Origin: G963677185 sp963677185
GTDB lineage: Bacteria > Bacillota > Syntrophomonadia > Syntrophomonadales > Syntrophomonadaceae
Length of the DNA stretch: 64,000 nt
Assembly: GCA_963677185.1 (NCBI GenBank)
Contig: OY781889.1
Coordinates: 2,418,001 to 2,482,000, forward strand
Direction: 5' to 3'
Shown here: positions 36,310-45,061 of the stretch, one piece after another
Numbering within the stretch: the stretch's first letter is position 1
Layout: every line of letters begins with the position of its first letter
Program-made: the position numbers and the translations under genes
Notes under the pieces: generated by a model
What the model saw: the letters and a program-made list of their open reading frames with translations, nothing else
The model's database searches: none
What the model was told of the DNA's origin: nothing

Positions 36310-36510
36310 GCAATGGCGGAGAAGTTGGTTAACTGTCTAAAGTCATTGGTATCTAATCCCGGTTTTCTGGTTAACGGTGAGAATTAAGATCCTTTGGTTC
36401 GATCAGGTTTGGAGTCTGAAAGTTTATGAAGGCCTTTTAAAAGGTTAGGTTTCCAAGTAAGAAGGTTGATAGATATTATCCCAGAGATCCAAGAGCTTCT
36501 CCGCCATTGC
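36310..36510 (+). ncRNA. ssrS: 6S RNA (RNA polymerase-binding regulatory RNA)
   Basis: 6S RNA sequesters sigma-70-type RNA polymerase holoenzyme by mimicking an open promoter. The two ends (36310-36324 and 36496-36510) form a perfect 15-bp closing stem, extended by TTGG/CCAA (36325-36328 with 36489-36492). Inside is an asymmetric bubble of about 21 and 13 bases. A second stem then begins with TATCTA (36350-36355) paired to TAGATA (36470-36475) and continues as an irregular hairpin. Length 201, the strong promoter at the exact 5' end, the downstream terminator, and the position between rarA and mnmA (as for bsrA near yrvN in Bacillus) all fit. I folded it by eye only. Confidence 0.75.
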
Positions 36511-36531
36511 AAAAAAAATGAGCGCAGATAA

Positions 36532-36566
36532 AGAAAACCCGCAGTTAATGCGGGTTTTCTGTTTTT
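36532..36566 (+). terminator. Terminator downstream of the 6S RNA
   Basis: Arms 36532-36543 and 36549-36560 form a perfect 12-bp stem (core AACCCGCA/TGCGGGTT), followed by GTTTTT. The primary transcript would be about 257 bases, trimmed back to the closing stem. Nothing else is seen between here and 36709. Confidence 0.88.
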
Positions 36567-36709
36567 ATCGAGGTTAGACCGACAGCTTGTACCCATCATA
36601 TATACGGACTTGTCTGTTTCTAAAACTCTTGTGAATATGGAAAAAGCTGTTTTGCGTGATGCTTGTATAATTGAAGTAGGGCATTCAATGGAAGAAAGGG
36701 GGGATTGTG

Positions 36710-37096
36710 ATGACAGAAGAAATCCTTGAAGATTATGACAGACTTCTGGAAGTAATCAGATTGCTGGCCTGTGAAGCTGATGTTCAGATTGGCTCATTTC
36801 CAGATGGGATCAATGTAACCGACGAAATAGCCATTCTATTTGAAGAATGCTATCGCAGTTCTGATTATTTACGCCTCGAAGGACGCATATCGGCCCATGT
36901 TAAGCTAGAACTGGATGACACCAATCTGAAATTTAAAAAGATGAGCAAGCAGCACATGCTGTGGTCCAACTCCAGCCTGGCTGAATCTGAAGAATGGTTG
37001 CGTATTCGCCGGAATGCGCGGGATATTCTGGAGCTGATGGGAGCGGATTATAAAGTTCCCAGCCTGTTCTGGTTGCAATTTGTTAACGCAAGGTAA
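36710..37096 (+). CDS. Uncharacterised 128-residue acidic protein
   Basis: AAAGGGGGGAT precedes GTG 36707/ATG 36710; ATG is taken as start. The product is acidic, largely helical, with two internal Cys and no membrane segment, signal or known motif. It lies between the 6S RNA and mnmA on the same strand. An ORF of this length with a strong ribosome site and a coding-like composition is likely real, but I cannot name a family. Confidence 0.65.
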   Translation: MTEEILEDYDRLLEVIRLLACEADVQIGSFPDGINVTDEIAILFEECYRSSDYLRLEGRISAHVKLELDDTNLKFKKMSKQHMLWSNSSLAESEEWLRIRRNARDILELMGADYKVPSLFWLQFVNAR

Positions 37097-37194
37097 AAAA
37101 TATATACAGCTTATATTCAAATGGGTTTCCTGTTTTAATTAAGGGAACCTTTCTGTTTGTCCGGGGAAGTATAAGGAAGAGGTGCAGTGTTTTG

Positions 37195-38223
37195 ATGATT
37201 GGGGTTCTAATGAGCGGCGGGGTTGACAGCAGCGTCGCCGCCCGCATGCTTATAGAGCAAGGGCATGACATAACTGGAATAACCATGATTAACTGGCTGT
37301 CAGATGCTGCGGAAAAAGCCGCCCTGGTATGTAAAAGCATGGGAATTGAACATCAGGTAATTGATCTGCGCGCCGAATTCGAAGCCCGGGTTATAGACAG
37401 ATTCTGTGGCGCATATGTCCGGGGCATGACACCCAATCCCTGCATTGAGTGCAATCAATACATTAAATTCGGCATATTGCTGGAAAAAGCGCTTCAGCTT
37501 GGCTGCCAAAAGGTGGCGAGTGGTCATTATGCCAGGATTTATCATGAAAGAGAAAACCATACATACCGTTTGATGCAGGGTGTGGACCAAAATAAAGACC
37601 AGAGTTATTTCCTATACCGCCTGGGAACGGAGCAGCTGGAGAAATTAGTTTTCCCCCTGGGAGAGCTGACCAAAACCCGGGTAAAGGAATATGCGCGGAA
37701 CCACGGTATGGACAAGCTTGCTGATTCCGAAGAAAGTCAGGAGATATGTTTTATCAAGGGCCATTATGGAGAGTTCGTGTCCTCGCGGACTGATATGCAG
37801 CCAGGTCCCTTTGTTGACTCCACTGGAAAAGAGCTGGGCCGGCATCGCGGCCTGGGATGGTATACCGTCGGCCAAAGAAAAGGGCTGGGCATCGCTGCGG
37901 GCCGGCCTGTATATGTAACCAGGCTTGATTACGAAGCAAACAAGGTTTACGTCGGGGATGAGAACGAGCTGATGTCCATCGGGCTGGAGGCGGAAGACAC
38001 GGTCTTGCATGTCGACTGCCAGGATATGGTCATTGAGGCGCTGGGTAAGATACGCTATGCAGCAAAGCCGGTCAGGATGATGGTGAAGCTCCTGGACGGC
38101 AAAAAAATGTCAGTGAGCTTTGACGAGCCGATCAGGGCTGTTACCCCAGGACAGGCCATCGTGCTCTATGATGGGGATTTTATTATTGGCGGAGGGGTTA
38201 TCAGCCGTGCGTTTCGTAAGTAA
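37195..38223 (+). CDS. mnmA: tRNA-specific 2-thiouridylase MnmA
   Basis: MnmA thiolates U34 of Glu, Gln and Lys tRNAs using ATP and IscS-derived sulfur. The PP-loop is MSGGVDSSVAARM. The catalytic Cys pair appears in NPCIECNQYIKF and ESQEICFIKG. The QNKDQSYFLYRL and GQRKGLGIA segments are diagnostic. TTG 37192 directly before ATG 37195 is also possible. In Bacillus the sulfur donor gene iscS and cymR usually lie between rarA and mnmA; here they are replaced by the cad genes and 6S RNA. Confidence 0.96.
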   Translation: MIGVLMSGGVDSSVAARMLIEQGHDITGITMINWLSDAAEKAALVCKSMGIEHQVIDLRAEFEARVIDRFCGAYVRGMTPNPCIECNQYIKFGILLEKALQLGCQKVASGHYARIYHERENHTYRLMQGVDQNKDQSYFLYRLGTEQLEKLVFPLGELTKTRVKEYARNHGMDKLADSEESQEICFIKGHYGEFVSSRTDMQPGPFVDSTGKELGRHRGLGWYTVGQRKGLGIAAGRPVYVTRLDYEANKVYVGDENELMSIGLEAEDTVLHVDCQDMVIEALGKIRYAAKPVRMMVKLLDGKKMSVSFDEPIRAVTPGQAIVLYDGDFIIGGGVISRAFRK

Positions 38224-38313
38224 CCGGCCTTTTCGTTATTGACAGGACCGGCTGCATGCACGACAATTATAAAATGCAAATTCGGTTATATGGAATGTTA
38301 AGGGGGCAGTTTT

Positions 38314-40950
38314 GTGTGGACCAGCAGTAAAATCAGGCAGGCTTTTTTAGATTATTTTGCCGCCAACGGACACGCGATAGTGGAGAGTTCCTCACTGGTA
38401 CCGGTTAATGACCCCACTTTGCTTTTTACAAATGCAGGGATGAACCAGTTTAAGGACGTTTTTTTAGGTATAGAGAGAAGGAATTACGACCGCGCAGCTA
38501 CATCTCAAAAATGCGTGCGAGCCGGGGGCAAACATAACGACCTTGACACCGTGGGCCGTACGGCGCGGCACCATACGTTCTTCGAGATGCTGGGCAACTT
38601 TTCTTTCGGAGATTATTTTAAACGTGATGCAATTAGCTATGCATGGGAGTTTTTGACCGGGATCATGAGCCTTCCTAAAGAAAAGCTCTGGATCACCATT
38701 TATTTAGATGACGACGATGCCTTTAGTCTATGGCAGGAAGTAGCCGGAGTGGAGCCCAGCCGGATTATCAGGCTGGGCGAAAAAGACAATTTCTGGGCCA
38801 TGGGCGATACCGGACCGTGCGGACCATGCAGCGAGGTTCATTATGACCGGGGTTCGGAGTATGCCTGCGGGCCTGATTGCGGGCTGGGCTCATGTGATTG
38901 CGACCGCTATCTGGAGATATGGAATCTGGTATTTATGCAGTATAATCGCAGTGAGAGCGGGGAGATGAACCCTCTTCCCCGGCCAAGCATTGATACTGGG
39001 ATGGGGCTGGAACGTATCAGCTCACTTATGCAAGGATACGACAACAACTGGGAGACCGATCTTTTCACTCCTATTATCGGATGGATTGAACAGCTTACCG
39101 GGTTCGAGTATGAGCGGGGCGAAAAGGGTTTTCCGTTTAGAGTTATCGCTGATCACAGCCGCACCTGCACTTTTCTTATCGCTGACGGGGTTTTGCCGAG
39201 TAATGATGGACGCGGATATGTTCTGCGGCGTATTTTAAGGAGAGCGGTACGCTTCGGTCAATTGCTGGGGCTCCGGGAACCATTCATGTACAAGGCGGTT
39301 GATACCGTGTGTGAGCTGATGAAGGATGCCTACCCCTACCTGCTGGAAAAAGAGGATTTTGTCAAGAAGGTCATAAAACACGAAGAAGAACGCTTTTTTG
39401 TAACGCTGAACGAGGGCGTAAAAAAGGCCCTGGAAATTGTTGATAAAACCAGCGCTTCTGGAGTAAAAACAATTGAAGGTTCGGATGCTTTCTTACTTTA
39501 TGACACATATGGATTCCCGCTTGATTTGACAGAAGACATAGCTGAAGAACATGGCATGACGGTTGACAAAGCCGGATTTGAAGAAATGATGAAAGCCCAG
39601 CGTGATAGAGCCCGCCAGGCCAATAAAGGCCTGGCCGCCTTTGCAGAAGAGACCTTCTATTCCGAACTGCTGGATGCAATTCCGGCTACTGAATTCAAAG
39701 GCTATTCGGTCCAGCAGTTGAAACCGCTGGTTGAGGCTATTGTAGTTGACGGAGAAGCGGTCGATTTTGCCGAAAATGTCGGCGCATTCCTGGTGTTTCG
39801 CGAGACTCCTTTCTATGCCGAATCAGGTGGACAGGTAAACGACACCGGAATGGGAAAGACGGCTACCGGGACTGTAAGCATTAAAAGCGTCAGAAAATAT
39901 GGTGACTGGATTATTCATCAGGCGGATATTGCCGGTAGCCTGGCGGTAGGAGAACAGGTGGAACTTAGTGTGGACAGAGACATGAGGCTTGATACAGCCA
40001 GGAACCACACGGCTACCCACTTGCTGCATATGGCCTTGAGAAAGGTATTAGGGGAGCATGCCCAGCAGAAAGGCTCACTGGTTGAACCAGCGCGTCTCCG
40101 TTTTGACTTTGCCCACCTGACAGCGATGACCGATGACGAGTTGCGGCAGGTTGAGGATATCGTTAATCAGTCAATTATGGCAGACTATGATGTTTATACT
40201 GATGTTAAGAGCCTGGAAGAGGCAAGAGAAGGCGGAGCGACTGCATTATTCGGCGAAAAATACGGAGACGAAGTACGGGTAGTATCAATCCAGGATATAA
40301 GCCAGGAATTATGTGGAGGCACTCATGTGGAGCGCACCGGGCAAATAGGATTTTTGAAAATATTGTCTGAAAGCAGTGTAGGAGCTGGATTGCGGCGAAT
40401 AGAGGCCCTGACTGGCCGGGGAGCATTTGAGCACCTTCGGCAGACTCAGCGCATAGTTGAAGAGCTGGGAGCTGGCTTAAAAACATCTCCTTCAGAAATT
40501 GTATCCCGGGTAGAAGGATTAAACCGCAGTATTAAGGAAAAAGACAAGGAAATTGAACAATTAAAAGCACGCTTATCCAGCAGTGGATTTGAAGACGTGA
40601 TCGCTCAAGCTGAGAATGTCGGCGCGAACAGCATGCTGGTAGCGCGTTTTGACGGCCAGGACATGAACCAACTCCGGCAAAGCGCAGAAAAGATGCGGGA
40701 CCGGCTGGGAAATGCCGTGGTATTATTGGCTTCAGTTAATGAGGGCAAGGTAAACCTGGTGTGTTTTGTAAGCAAGGACCTGGCCGGAAACGAGCTGAAT
40801 GCCGGCAAGATTGTTGGCAAAGCCGCCAAAGCAACCGGAGGCGGCGGCGGTGGCCGCCCGGATATGGCTCAAGCCGGGGGCAAAGATCCATCCAAGCTTG
40901 GACAGGCACTTGACAACGCCCGCCAGGAAATTGCCGCGCTGCTTAAATAA
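38314..40950 (+). CDS. alaS: Alanine--tRNA ligase
   Basis: This class II synthetase of 878 residues is full length. The N-terminal aminoacylation core has FLDYFAANGH-type start, NAGMNQFKD (motif 2 region) and FEMLGNFSFGDYFK. The editing domain carries HTATHLLH and CGGTHV zinc-site motifs. The C-terminal C-Ala domain ends GGGGGGRPDMAQAGGKD. The start is GTG 38314, 7 bases after AAGGGGG. The 90-base upstream gap is too short for a T-box leader and none was seen. Confidence 0.98.
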   Translation: MWTSSKIRQAFLDYFAANGHAIVESSSLVPVNDPTLLFTNAGMNQFKDVFLGIERRNYDRAATSQKCVRAGGKHNDLDTVGRTARHHTFFEMLGNFSFGDYFKRDAISYAWEFLTGIMSLPKEKLWITIYLDDDDAFSLWQEVAGVEPSRIIRLGEKDNFWAMGDTGPCGPCSEVHYDRGSEYACGPDCGLGSCDCDRYLEIWNLVFMQYNRSESGEMNPLPRPSIDTGMGLERISSLMQGYDNNWETDLFTPIIGWIEQLTGFEYERGEKGFPFRVIADHSRTCTFLIADGVLPSNDGRGYVLRRILRRAVRFGQLLGLREPFMYKAVDTVCELMKDAYPYLLEKEDFVKKVIKHEEERFFVTLNEGVKKALEIVDKTSASGVKTIEGSDAFLLYDTYGFPLDLTEDIAEEHGMTVDKAGFEEMMKAQRDRARQANKGLAAFAEETFYSELLDAIPATEFKGYSVQQLKPLVEAIVVDGEAVDFAENVGAFLVFRETPFYAESGGQVNDTGMGKTATGTVSIKSVRKYGDWIIHQADIAGSLAVGEQVELSVDRDMRLDTARNHTATHLLHMALRKVLGEHAQQKGSLVEPARLRFDFAHLTAMTDDELRQVEDIVNQSIMADYDVYTDVKSLEEAREGGATALFGEKYGDEVRVVSIQDISQELCGGTHVERTGQIGFLKILSESSVGAGLRRIEALTGRGAFEHLRQTQRIVEELGAGLKTSPSEIVSRVEGLNRSIKEKDKEIEQLKARLSSSGFEDVIAQAENVGANSMLVARFDGQDMNQLRQSAEKMRDRLGNAVVLLASVNEGKVNLVCFVSKDLAGNELNAGKIVGKAAKATGGGGGGRPDMAQAGGKDPSKLGQALDNARQEIAALLK

Positions 40951-40968
40951 AAGAATTGGGTTTTGATA

Positions 40969-40995
40969 TTGCCAGTTGGTCATTTAGGGTATAAT
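40969..40995 (+). promoter_or_regulatory. Candidate promoter of ireB
   Basis: A perfect TATAAT (40990-40995) sits 47 bases before the ireB start. The best -35 is TTGCCA at 40969-40974 with a short 15-base spacer; TTGATA at 40963 would be too far. It would let ireB be expressed independently of alaS. Confidence 0.4.
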
Positions 40996-41042
40996 AGGAC
41001 CGTGAGATGCAAGAAAATAACAGGGTTGCGGAGGTGGTTGAC

Positions 41043-41303
41043 ATGTCAGATACGAACTCCGAAGGAACGGTGAGTTTTGAACGGGAAAAGGAAAGCAAAG
41101 AACAGATCGATAATATATTACGAACCGTTTATAAAGCCCTGGAGGAAAAGGGATACAATCCTATGAACCAGCTGGTAGGTTACATAATATCCGGTGACCC
41201 GGCATATATTACCAGCCACCATGAAGCCCGGAATATAATTTGCAAAGCTGATCGGGATCAGATCGTTGAGCATTTGTTAAAGGCGTATCTGGGTGTAGAA
41301 TAA
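41043..41303 (+). CDS. IreB family regulatory phosphoprotein (UPF0297)
   Basis: The 86-residue protein matches the IreB/YrzL family, small dimeric targets of the IreK/PrkC kinase in enterococci. The conserved TVYKALEEKGYNPMNQLVGYIISGDPAYITSHHEAR region is complete. GGAGG lies 9 bases before ATG 41043; the upstream ATG at 41007 has no ribosome site. It sits between alaS and ruvX, its usual place. Confidence 0.94.
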   Translation: MSDTNSEGTVSFEREKESKEQIDNILRTVYKALEEKGYNPMNQLVGYIISGDPAYITSHHEARNIICKADRDQIVEHLLKAYLGVE

Positions 41304-41325
41304 AAGCCAGTAATTAGTAAATCAC

Positions 41326-41356
41326 ACTGAAGCCCTTGCTGAGCAAGGGCTTCAGT
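41326..41356 (+). terminator. Hairpin after ireB, probable terminator
   Basis: Bases 41326-41340 and 41342-41356 are exact reverse complements (arm ACTGAAGCCCTTGCT), giving a stem of about 12 pairs with a small loop. No T-run follows, so it may be an attenuating or processing hairpin rather than a full terminator. Confidence 0.55.
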
Positions 41357-41372
41357 TATAAGAAGGTTCATT

Positions 41373-42314
41373 TTGTTATACCGCCAGCTTGGCCGCACAG
41401 GCCTCATAGTCTCATACTTAGCAATGGGAGTGCTTACCATTGGGCCCCTGCAGAGAAACCTCGCTCACGACGAAGGTGCCCGGGTCATCGCTTCAGCTCT
41501 TCTAAAAGGTGTCAATTTTCTTGACACTGCCCAGATTTATAAGACTTACCCCTATATCAGAAAAGCAATCAACATTACCGGCATACGCCCGATTTTGTGC
41601 AGTAAATCATATGCGGTCACCGGTGAAGAAATGCGTGTCAGCCTTGAAGAAGCGCTGGATGAAACCGGATTAAACCGTTTGGGGATATTCATGCTGCACG
41701 AACAGGAAAGCGAACATACACTTAAGGGCCACCGGGAAGCACTTCAGTACCTGGTCAAAGCCCGGGATAAGAAATGGATTCAAGCGGTTGGTTTGTCTAC
41801 GCACAGTATAAAAGGCGTTCTGGCTGGAATAAGGCATCCCGATATTCAGGTTATACATCCCATATTTAACCGCCGGGGCCTGGGCATCATGGATGGTTCG
41901 CGCGAACAGATGCTGGCCGCGATGCGGTATGCACGGTCAGCGGGAAAAGGCATATATGCTATGAAAATATTTGGTGGCGGCAATCTATACAAAGAAGCCA
42001 GGGCTTCCCTGGATTATGTCCGCCGATTCGATTTTATTGATTCTATAGCGATAGGTATGGCGTCAGCAGATGAGACTGGCTTGAATATCGGATGGGTGGA
42101 AGGCCGTGATGATCCACGAATGGAGAGCCAAATGCAGCAAAAAAGGCAGCTCCATTTAGAGGACTGGTGCATTGGATGTGGCTTGTGTGTGGAACATTGC
42201 CGTTATCAGGCTTTGAAGATTGAAGATGGGAGAATGGTATTGGACCATGATGCATGTTTACTATGTGGATATTGTGCCTTTCATTGTCCCGAGTTTTGCA
42301 TTAAGATATTATAG
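41373..42314 (+). CDS. Aldo/keto reductase-like protein with C-terminal ferredoxin domain
   Basis: An AKR-type barrel (about residues 1-245; GRTGLIVSYLAMG, NFLDTAQIY, VGLSTHS) is fused to two 4Fe-4S motifs (CIGCGLCVEHC and CLLCGYCAFHC). Such fusions are common in anaerobic Clostridia. The catalytic Asp and Tyr of classical AKRs are partly visible (Asp in DTAQIYKTY) but the usual Lys and His are not obvious. It starts at TTG 41373 behind AGAAGG and interrupts the usual ireB-ruvX adjacency. The substrate is unknown. Confidence 0.87.
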   Translation: MLYRQLGRTGLIVSYLAMGVLTIGPLQRNLAHDEGARVIASALLKGVNFLDTAQIYKTYPYIRKAINITGIRPILCSKSYAVTGEEMRVSLEEALDETGLNRLGIFMLHEQESEHTLKGHREALQYLVKARDKKWIQAVGLSTHSIKGVLAGIRHPDIQVIHPIFNRRGLGIMDGSREQMLAAMRYARSAGKGIYAMKIFGGGNLYKEARASLDYVRRFDFIDSIAIGMASADETGLNIGWVEGRDDPRMESQMQQKRQLHLEDWCIGCGLCVEHCRYQALKIEDGRMVLDHDACLLCGYCAFHCPEFCIKIL

Positions 42315-42366
42315 CCAGCTTTTTAGAATGGCGAACAATTAACAAGTAAAGGTAAAAGGTGAGATT

Positions 42367-42789
42367 ATTCGTATTTTAGCCCTGGATGTAGGAACAAAGA
42401 GGATTGGTGTCGCGCTTAGCGATCCGCTGGGATGGACCGCTCAGGCAGTCAAGGTTCTGGAACGAAAGAATCCAGAGGCAGATCTGCGGGAAATCAAGCT
42501 TTTGTGTGAAAGCTACGAGGTTACATCCATACTGCTGGGATTGCCGGTAAATATGAATGGCACCTATGGCCCTAAAGCAGAGGAAATTCAGACTACCGGC
42601 GCATGGCTGGAAGAAAATCTTGGCATAGCGGTCGAATACCAGGATGAACGGCTAACCACAGTCAGCGCACAGCGAACCCTGTTGGAAGCAGGAATGTCTC
42701 GAAAAAAGAGGAAACAGAATATTGATAAGCTGGCAGCCGTTTACATTCTTCAAGCATACCTGGACAAGCGCAATAAAGGGACAAAATGA
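42367..42789 (+). CDS. ruvX: RuvX/YqgF Holliday-junction resolvase-like nuclease with ATT start
   Basis: The protein is an RNase H-fold nuclease acting in rRNA processing or junction resolution. The N-terminal strand ILALDVGTKRIGVALSDPLG is intact, with later ILLGLPVNMNG, the Glu in YQDERLTTVSA, and the terminal Asp/Ala helix (KLAAVYILQAYL). Between the upstream stop (42340) and TTG 42502 there is no ATG, GTG or TTG. AAGGTGAG at 42356-42363 is well placed for ATT 42367, giving 140 residues, the family's length. An ATT start is therefore the simplest reading. Confidence 0.9.
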   Translation: MRILALDVGTKRIGVALSDPLGWTAQAVKVLERKNPEADLREIKLLCESYEVTSILLGLPVNMNGTYGPKAEEIQTTGAWLEENLGIAVEYQDERLTTVSAQRTLLEAGMSRKKRKQNIDKLAAVYILQAYLDKRNKGTK

Positions 42790-42858
42790 CAATGAATGTT
42801 GCGCTGCATTAGATTATAAGGTTAGAATAGCTATAGCTTATAGAACGAGGTGAATAGA

Positions 42859-43194
42859 ATGCATAATGACGACAATGTAAAAGGCCATTCACACGATGAA
42901 GACATAGATGACGAATTCTATGACGAAGATGAAGAAATAATTCTGACCCTCACAGATGAAGAAGGCCAGGAAATTGACTTCTGGCTGCTGGGTGAATTCG
43001 AGCTTAAGGGCAATCTTTACCGCGTGGTGACCGCTGTTGAAACCTCCGATGAAGATGACGAGGAAGAATTAATCATACTAAAGGTAATTCGTGGCGAAAA
43101 CGATGAAGAATTCATGGTCGATATTGAAGATGACGAGGAATGGGAAATGGCTGCCGATGCCTGGCAGGAGTTGTATGACAGCGAATTTGAATAG
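42859..43194 (+). CDS. DUF1292 protein (YrzB-like)
   Basis: The 111-residue, strongly acidic protein has the DUF1292 core: ILTLTDEEGQEIDFWLLGEFELKG, YRVVTAVE and ILKVIRGENDEE. ATG 42859 follows CGAGGTGAA and is preferred to GTG 42850. The family is conserved in Firmicutes between ruvX and mltG, with no assigned function. The order here agrees. Confidence 0.92.
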   Translation: MHNDDNVKGHSHDEDIDDEFYDEDEEIILTLTDEEGQEIDFWLLGEFELKGNLYRVVTAVETSDEDDEEELIILKVIRGENDEEFMVDIEDDEEWEMAADAWQELYDSEFE

Positions 43195-43230
43195 AATATC
43201 CTGTTTAAACCCAATTTTGGAGGTTAAGAA

Positions 43231-44985
43231 GTGAGCGACAAAGACATTGACCTTGGTTCCGGTGCGGAAGCAGCGGGCCATCCTGATAGCGAGAAAGAGC
43301 TGGCCCAAAACACCAACTCAAGTCAGAACGATGAAAATACTGCTGCTCCTGAATCTGTAAGCAGCGTCCCAGAAGCTGAATCTGCCCATAAGGCTGATGA
43401 AACAAATACAATTGATAAGGAAAACGGGCTTCCTTCACAGGATGATGTAAATAAAATCCTGTTAGGAAAGGACCGGCCGGAGAAAGAGGTTAGAGCCTTT
43501 ACCGGGCAGCAAGCCTCGCCAGCAAAAAAAGTGTTGACTGTCGCATGTTTAATACTTGTTGTGGCTTTGGCCGGGGCAAGTGCATATTTCTATTTCGGAG
43601 TTATGAAATCCGACTCTTTTGTCAAAGGCACCAGCATAGGCGGAATTAATGTTTCCGGAATGAATCAGGACGAAGCGGTTAAAGCCGTTGATGCAGTGTT
43701 GAAAAATCGCCTTAATGATGAAGTGGTTTTTTACAAAGGTAGTTACACTGATAAAGACAAGTTGAGCAAGCTTATCGATTCAGTCGATACCAAGAAAGCT
43801 GTGGCTGATGCATTTGAAGCTGAAAAGGCCAGGGACTGGAAGGCTTTTTATGACAGCATAACCGGCGCCGTCACGGTGAATCACAGCCTGGGAATCACCA
43901 TGCGGAAATCGGCAGAAGAGGATTTAGTTAAAGCATGGGATAAAAAGTGGTCTGAACCTGCGGTTGACGCCCGGCTGGATCTTGATGAATCCGGCGATCT
44001 AGTCATAATGCCTGAAAAAGCCGGGAAAAAGGTTGATTCGGTCGCGACTTTTGAACAGTTAAAGGACGCGATGTCCGGTACCGAAAAACTGCGAATAGAA
44101 ATCTTGGTCATTGATGAAGTGCCGAAGGTTACTGAAAAAGACCTTGAAGGCATGCATGAGCTGGCTGACTATACCAGCGAGTATGATACTGGCCTGGAAA
44201 ACCGGTCTCACAATTTGGAATTGGCAGCTGGAAAAATTGACAATACCAAGCTTGAACCCGGAGAAGTATTTTCTTTTAATGACACTGTCGGCGAAAGAAC
44301 CGTAGCAGCGGGGTATCTTGACGCCTTAATATTTGTGGGCAATCAGGTGGAACCCGGGCTGGGGGGGGGCGTGTGCCAGGTAGCTTCCACTTTGTACAAT
44401 ACCGTTTTACTATCCGGACTGGAGATTGTTGAACGGCATAATCACAATCTGCCGATAACCTATGTGCCGCTGGGAAGGGATGCCACTGTCAACTGGGGCA
44501 GCATGGACTTCCAGTTTAAGAACAACAGCGATTCCACTATATATATTGCTGCCCGGGCCGGAGGGGGAACCATAACTATTAGCATTTTCGGCAAAGGTGC
44601 AGTGCCAAACGTGGAAGTAAAGAGCCAGGTTGAAGGCTCAATCGGATTTGCCACCGTTGAAAAGCTTGATCCGACTATGCCGGCAGGCACCAGGCGGGTG
44701 GATAGCAACGGAGCAGAAGGTTACTATGCTTCTGCATGGCGCATATTTTATGACGATAAAGGCAAGGAAATCGAAACCGAGACATTAAGCCATGACTCGT
44801 ACAATGGAAAAGATGCGGTTATTTTTGTCGGGCCGCCGCTGGGAACCCCGGGAACCCCGGGAACAGTGCCAGGCAGTCCTAGCACTAATCCGAACAGCAC
44901 GTCTAACCCGAATAGTAGTGTTGTGACCACAAATACTGGTACCAACAGCTCAACAGAAACTGATGGTGTTAATTCGACGCCGTAA
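43231..44985 (+). CDS. VanW family protein with PG-binding-type repeats, membrane-anchored
   Basis: The 584-residue protein has an acidic cytoplasmic N-terminus (1-95), one membrane helix (about 98-122), and an extracytoplasmic part with YoaR-like putative peptidoglycan-binding repeats (about 130-310). The VanW domain (about 325-460) follows: FSFNDTVGERTVAAGYLDA, GGGVCQVASTLYN, and HNHNLPITYVPLGRDATV. A G5-like region and a Gly/Pro/Thr/Asn/Ser-rich tail end the protein. GTG is the start, behind GGAGG. It lies in the place often taken by cell-wall genes next to mltG. Confidence 0.88.
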   Translation: MSDKDIDLGSGAEAAGHPDSEKELAQNTNSSQNDENTAAPESVSSVPEAESAHKADETNTIDKENGLPSQDDVNKILLGKDRPEKEVRAFTGQQASPAKKVLTVACLILVVALAGASAYFYFGVMKSDSFVKGTSIGGINVSGMNQDEAVKAVDAVLKNRLNDEVVFYKGSYTDKDKLSKLIDSVDTKKAVADAFEAEKARDWKAFYDSITGAVTVNHSLGITMRKSAEEDLVKAWDKKWSEPAVDARLDLDESGDLVIMPEKAGKKVDSVATFEQLKDAMSGTEKLRIEILVIDEVPKVTEKDLEGMHELADYTSEYDTGLENRSHNLELAAGKIDNTKLEPGEVFSFNDTVGERTVAAGYLDALIFVGNQVEPGLGGGVCQVASTLYNTVLLSGLEIVERHNHNLPITYVPLGRDATVNWGSMDFQFKNNSDSTIYIAARAGGGTITISIFGKGAVPNVEVKSQVEGSIGFATVEKLDPTMPAGTRRVDSNGAEGYYASAWRIFYDDKGKEIETETLSHDSYNGKDAVIFVGPPLGTPGTPGTVPGSPSTNPNSTSNPNSSVVTTNTGTNSSTETDGVNSTP

Positions 44986-45061
44986 TTGGCTTGAACCGGC
45001 TATGGATGACTGGCAGTATTTTGCTGCTGGTCGTGCTGGCTTGTAACAGGTGTTTATATTA

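Noticed and set aside
36202..36387. 61-codon plus-strand frame starting at TTG 36202
   Set aside because: It runs across the 6S promoter and closing stem, lacks a clear family, and the RNA explanation is far better supported.
38224..38313. T-box before alaS
   Set aside because: The gap of 90 bases is too short, and neither T-box core nor antiterminator/terminator pair is visible.
44840..44870. Short tandem GGGAACCCC repeats in the VanW gene
   Set aside because: They encode a Gly-Thr-Pro linker and are ordinary low-complexity coding sequence, not a separate repeat element.
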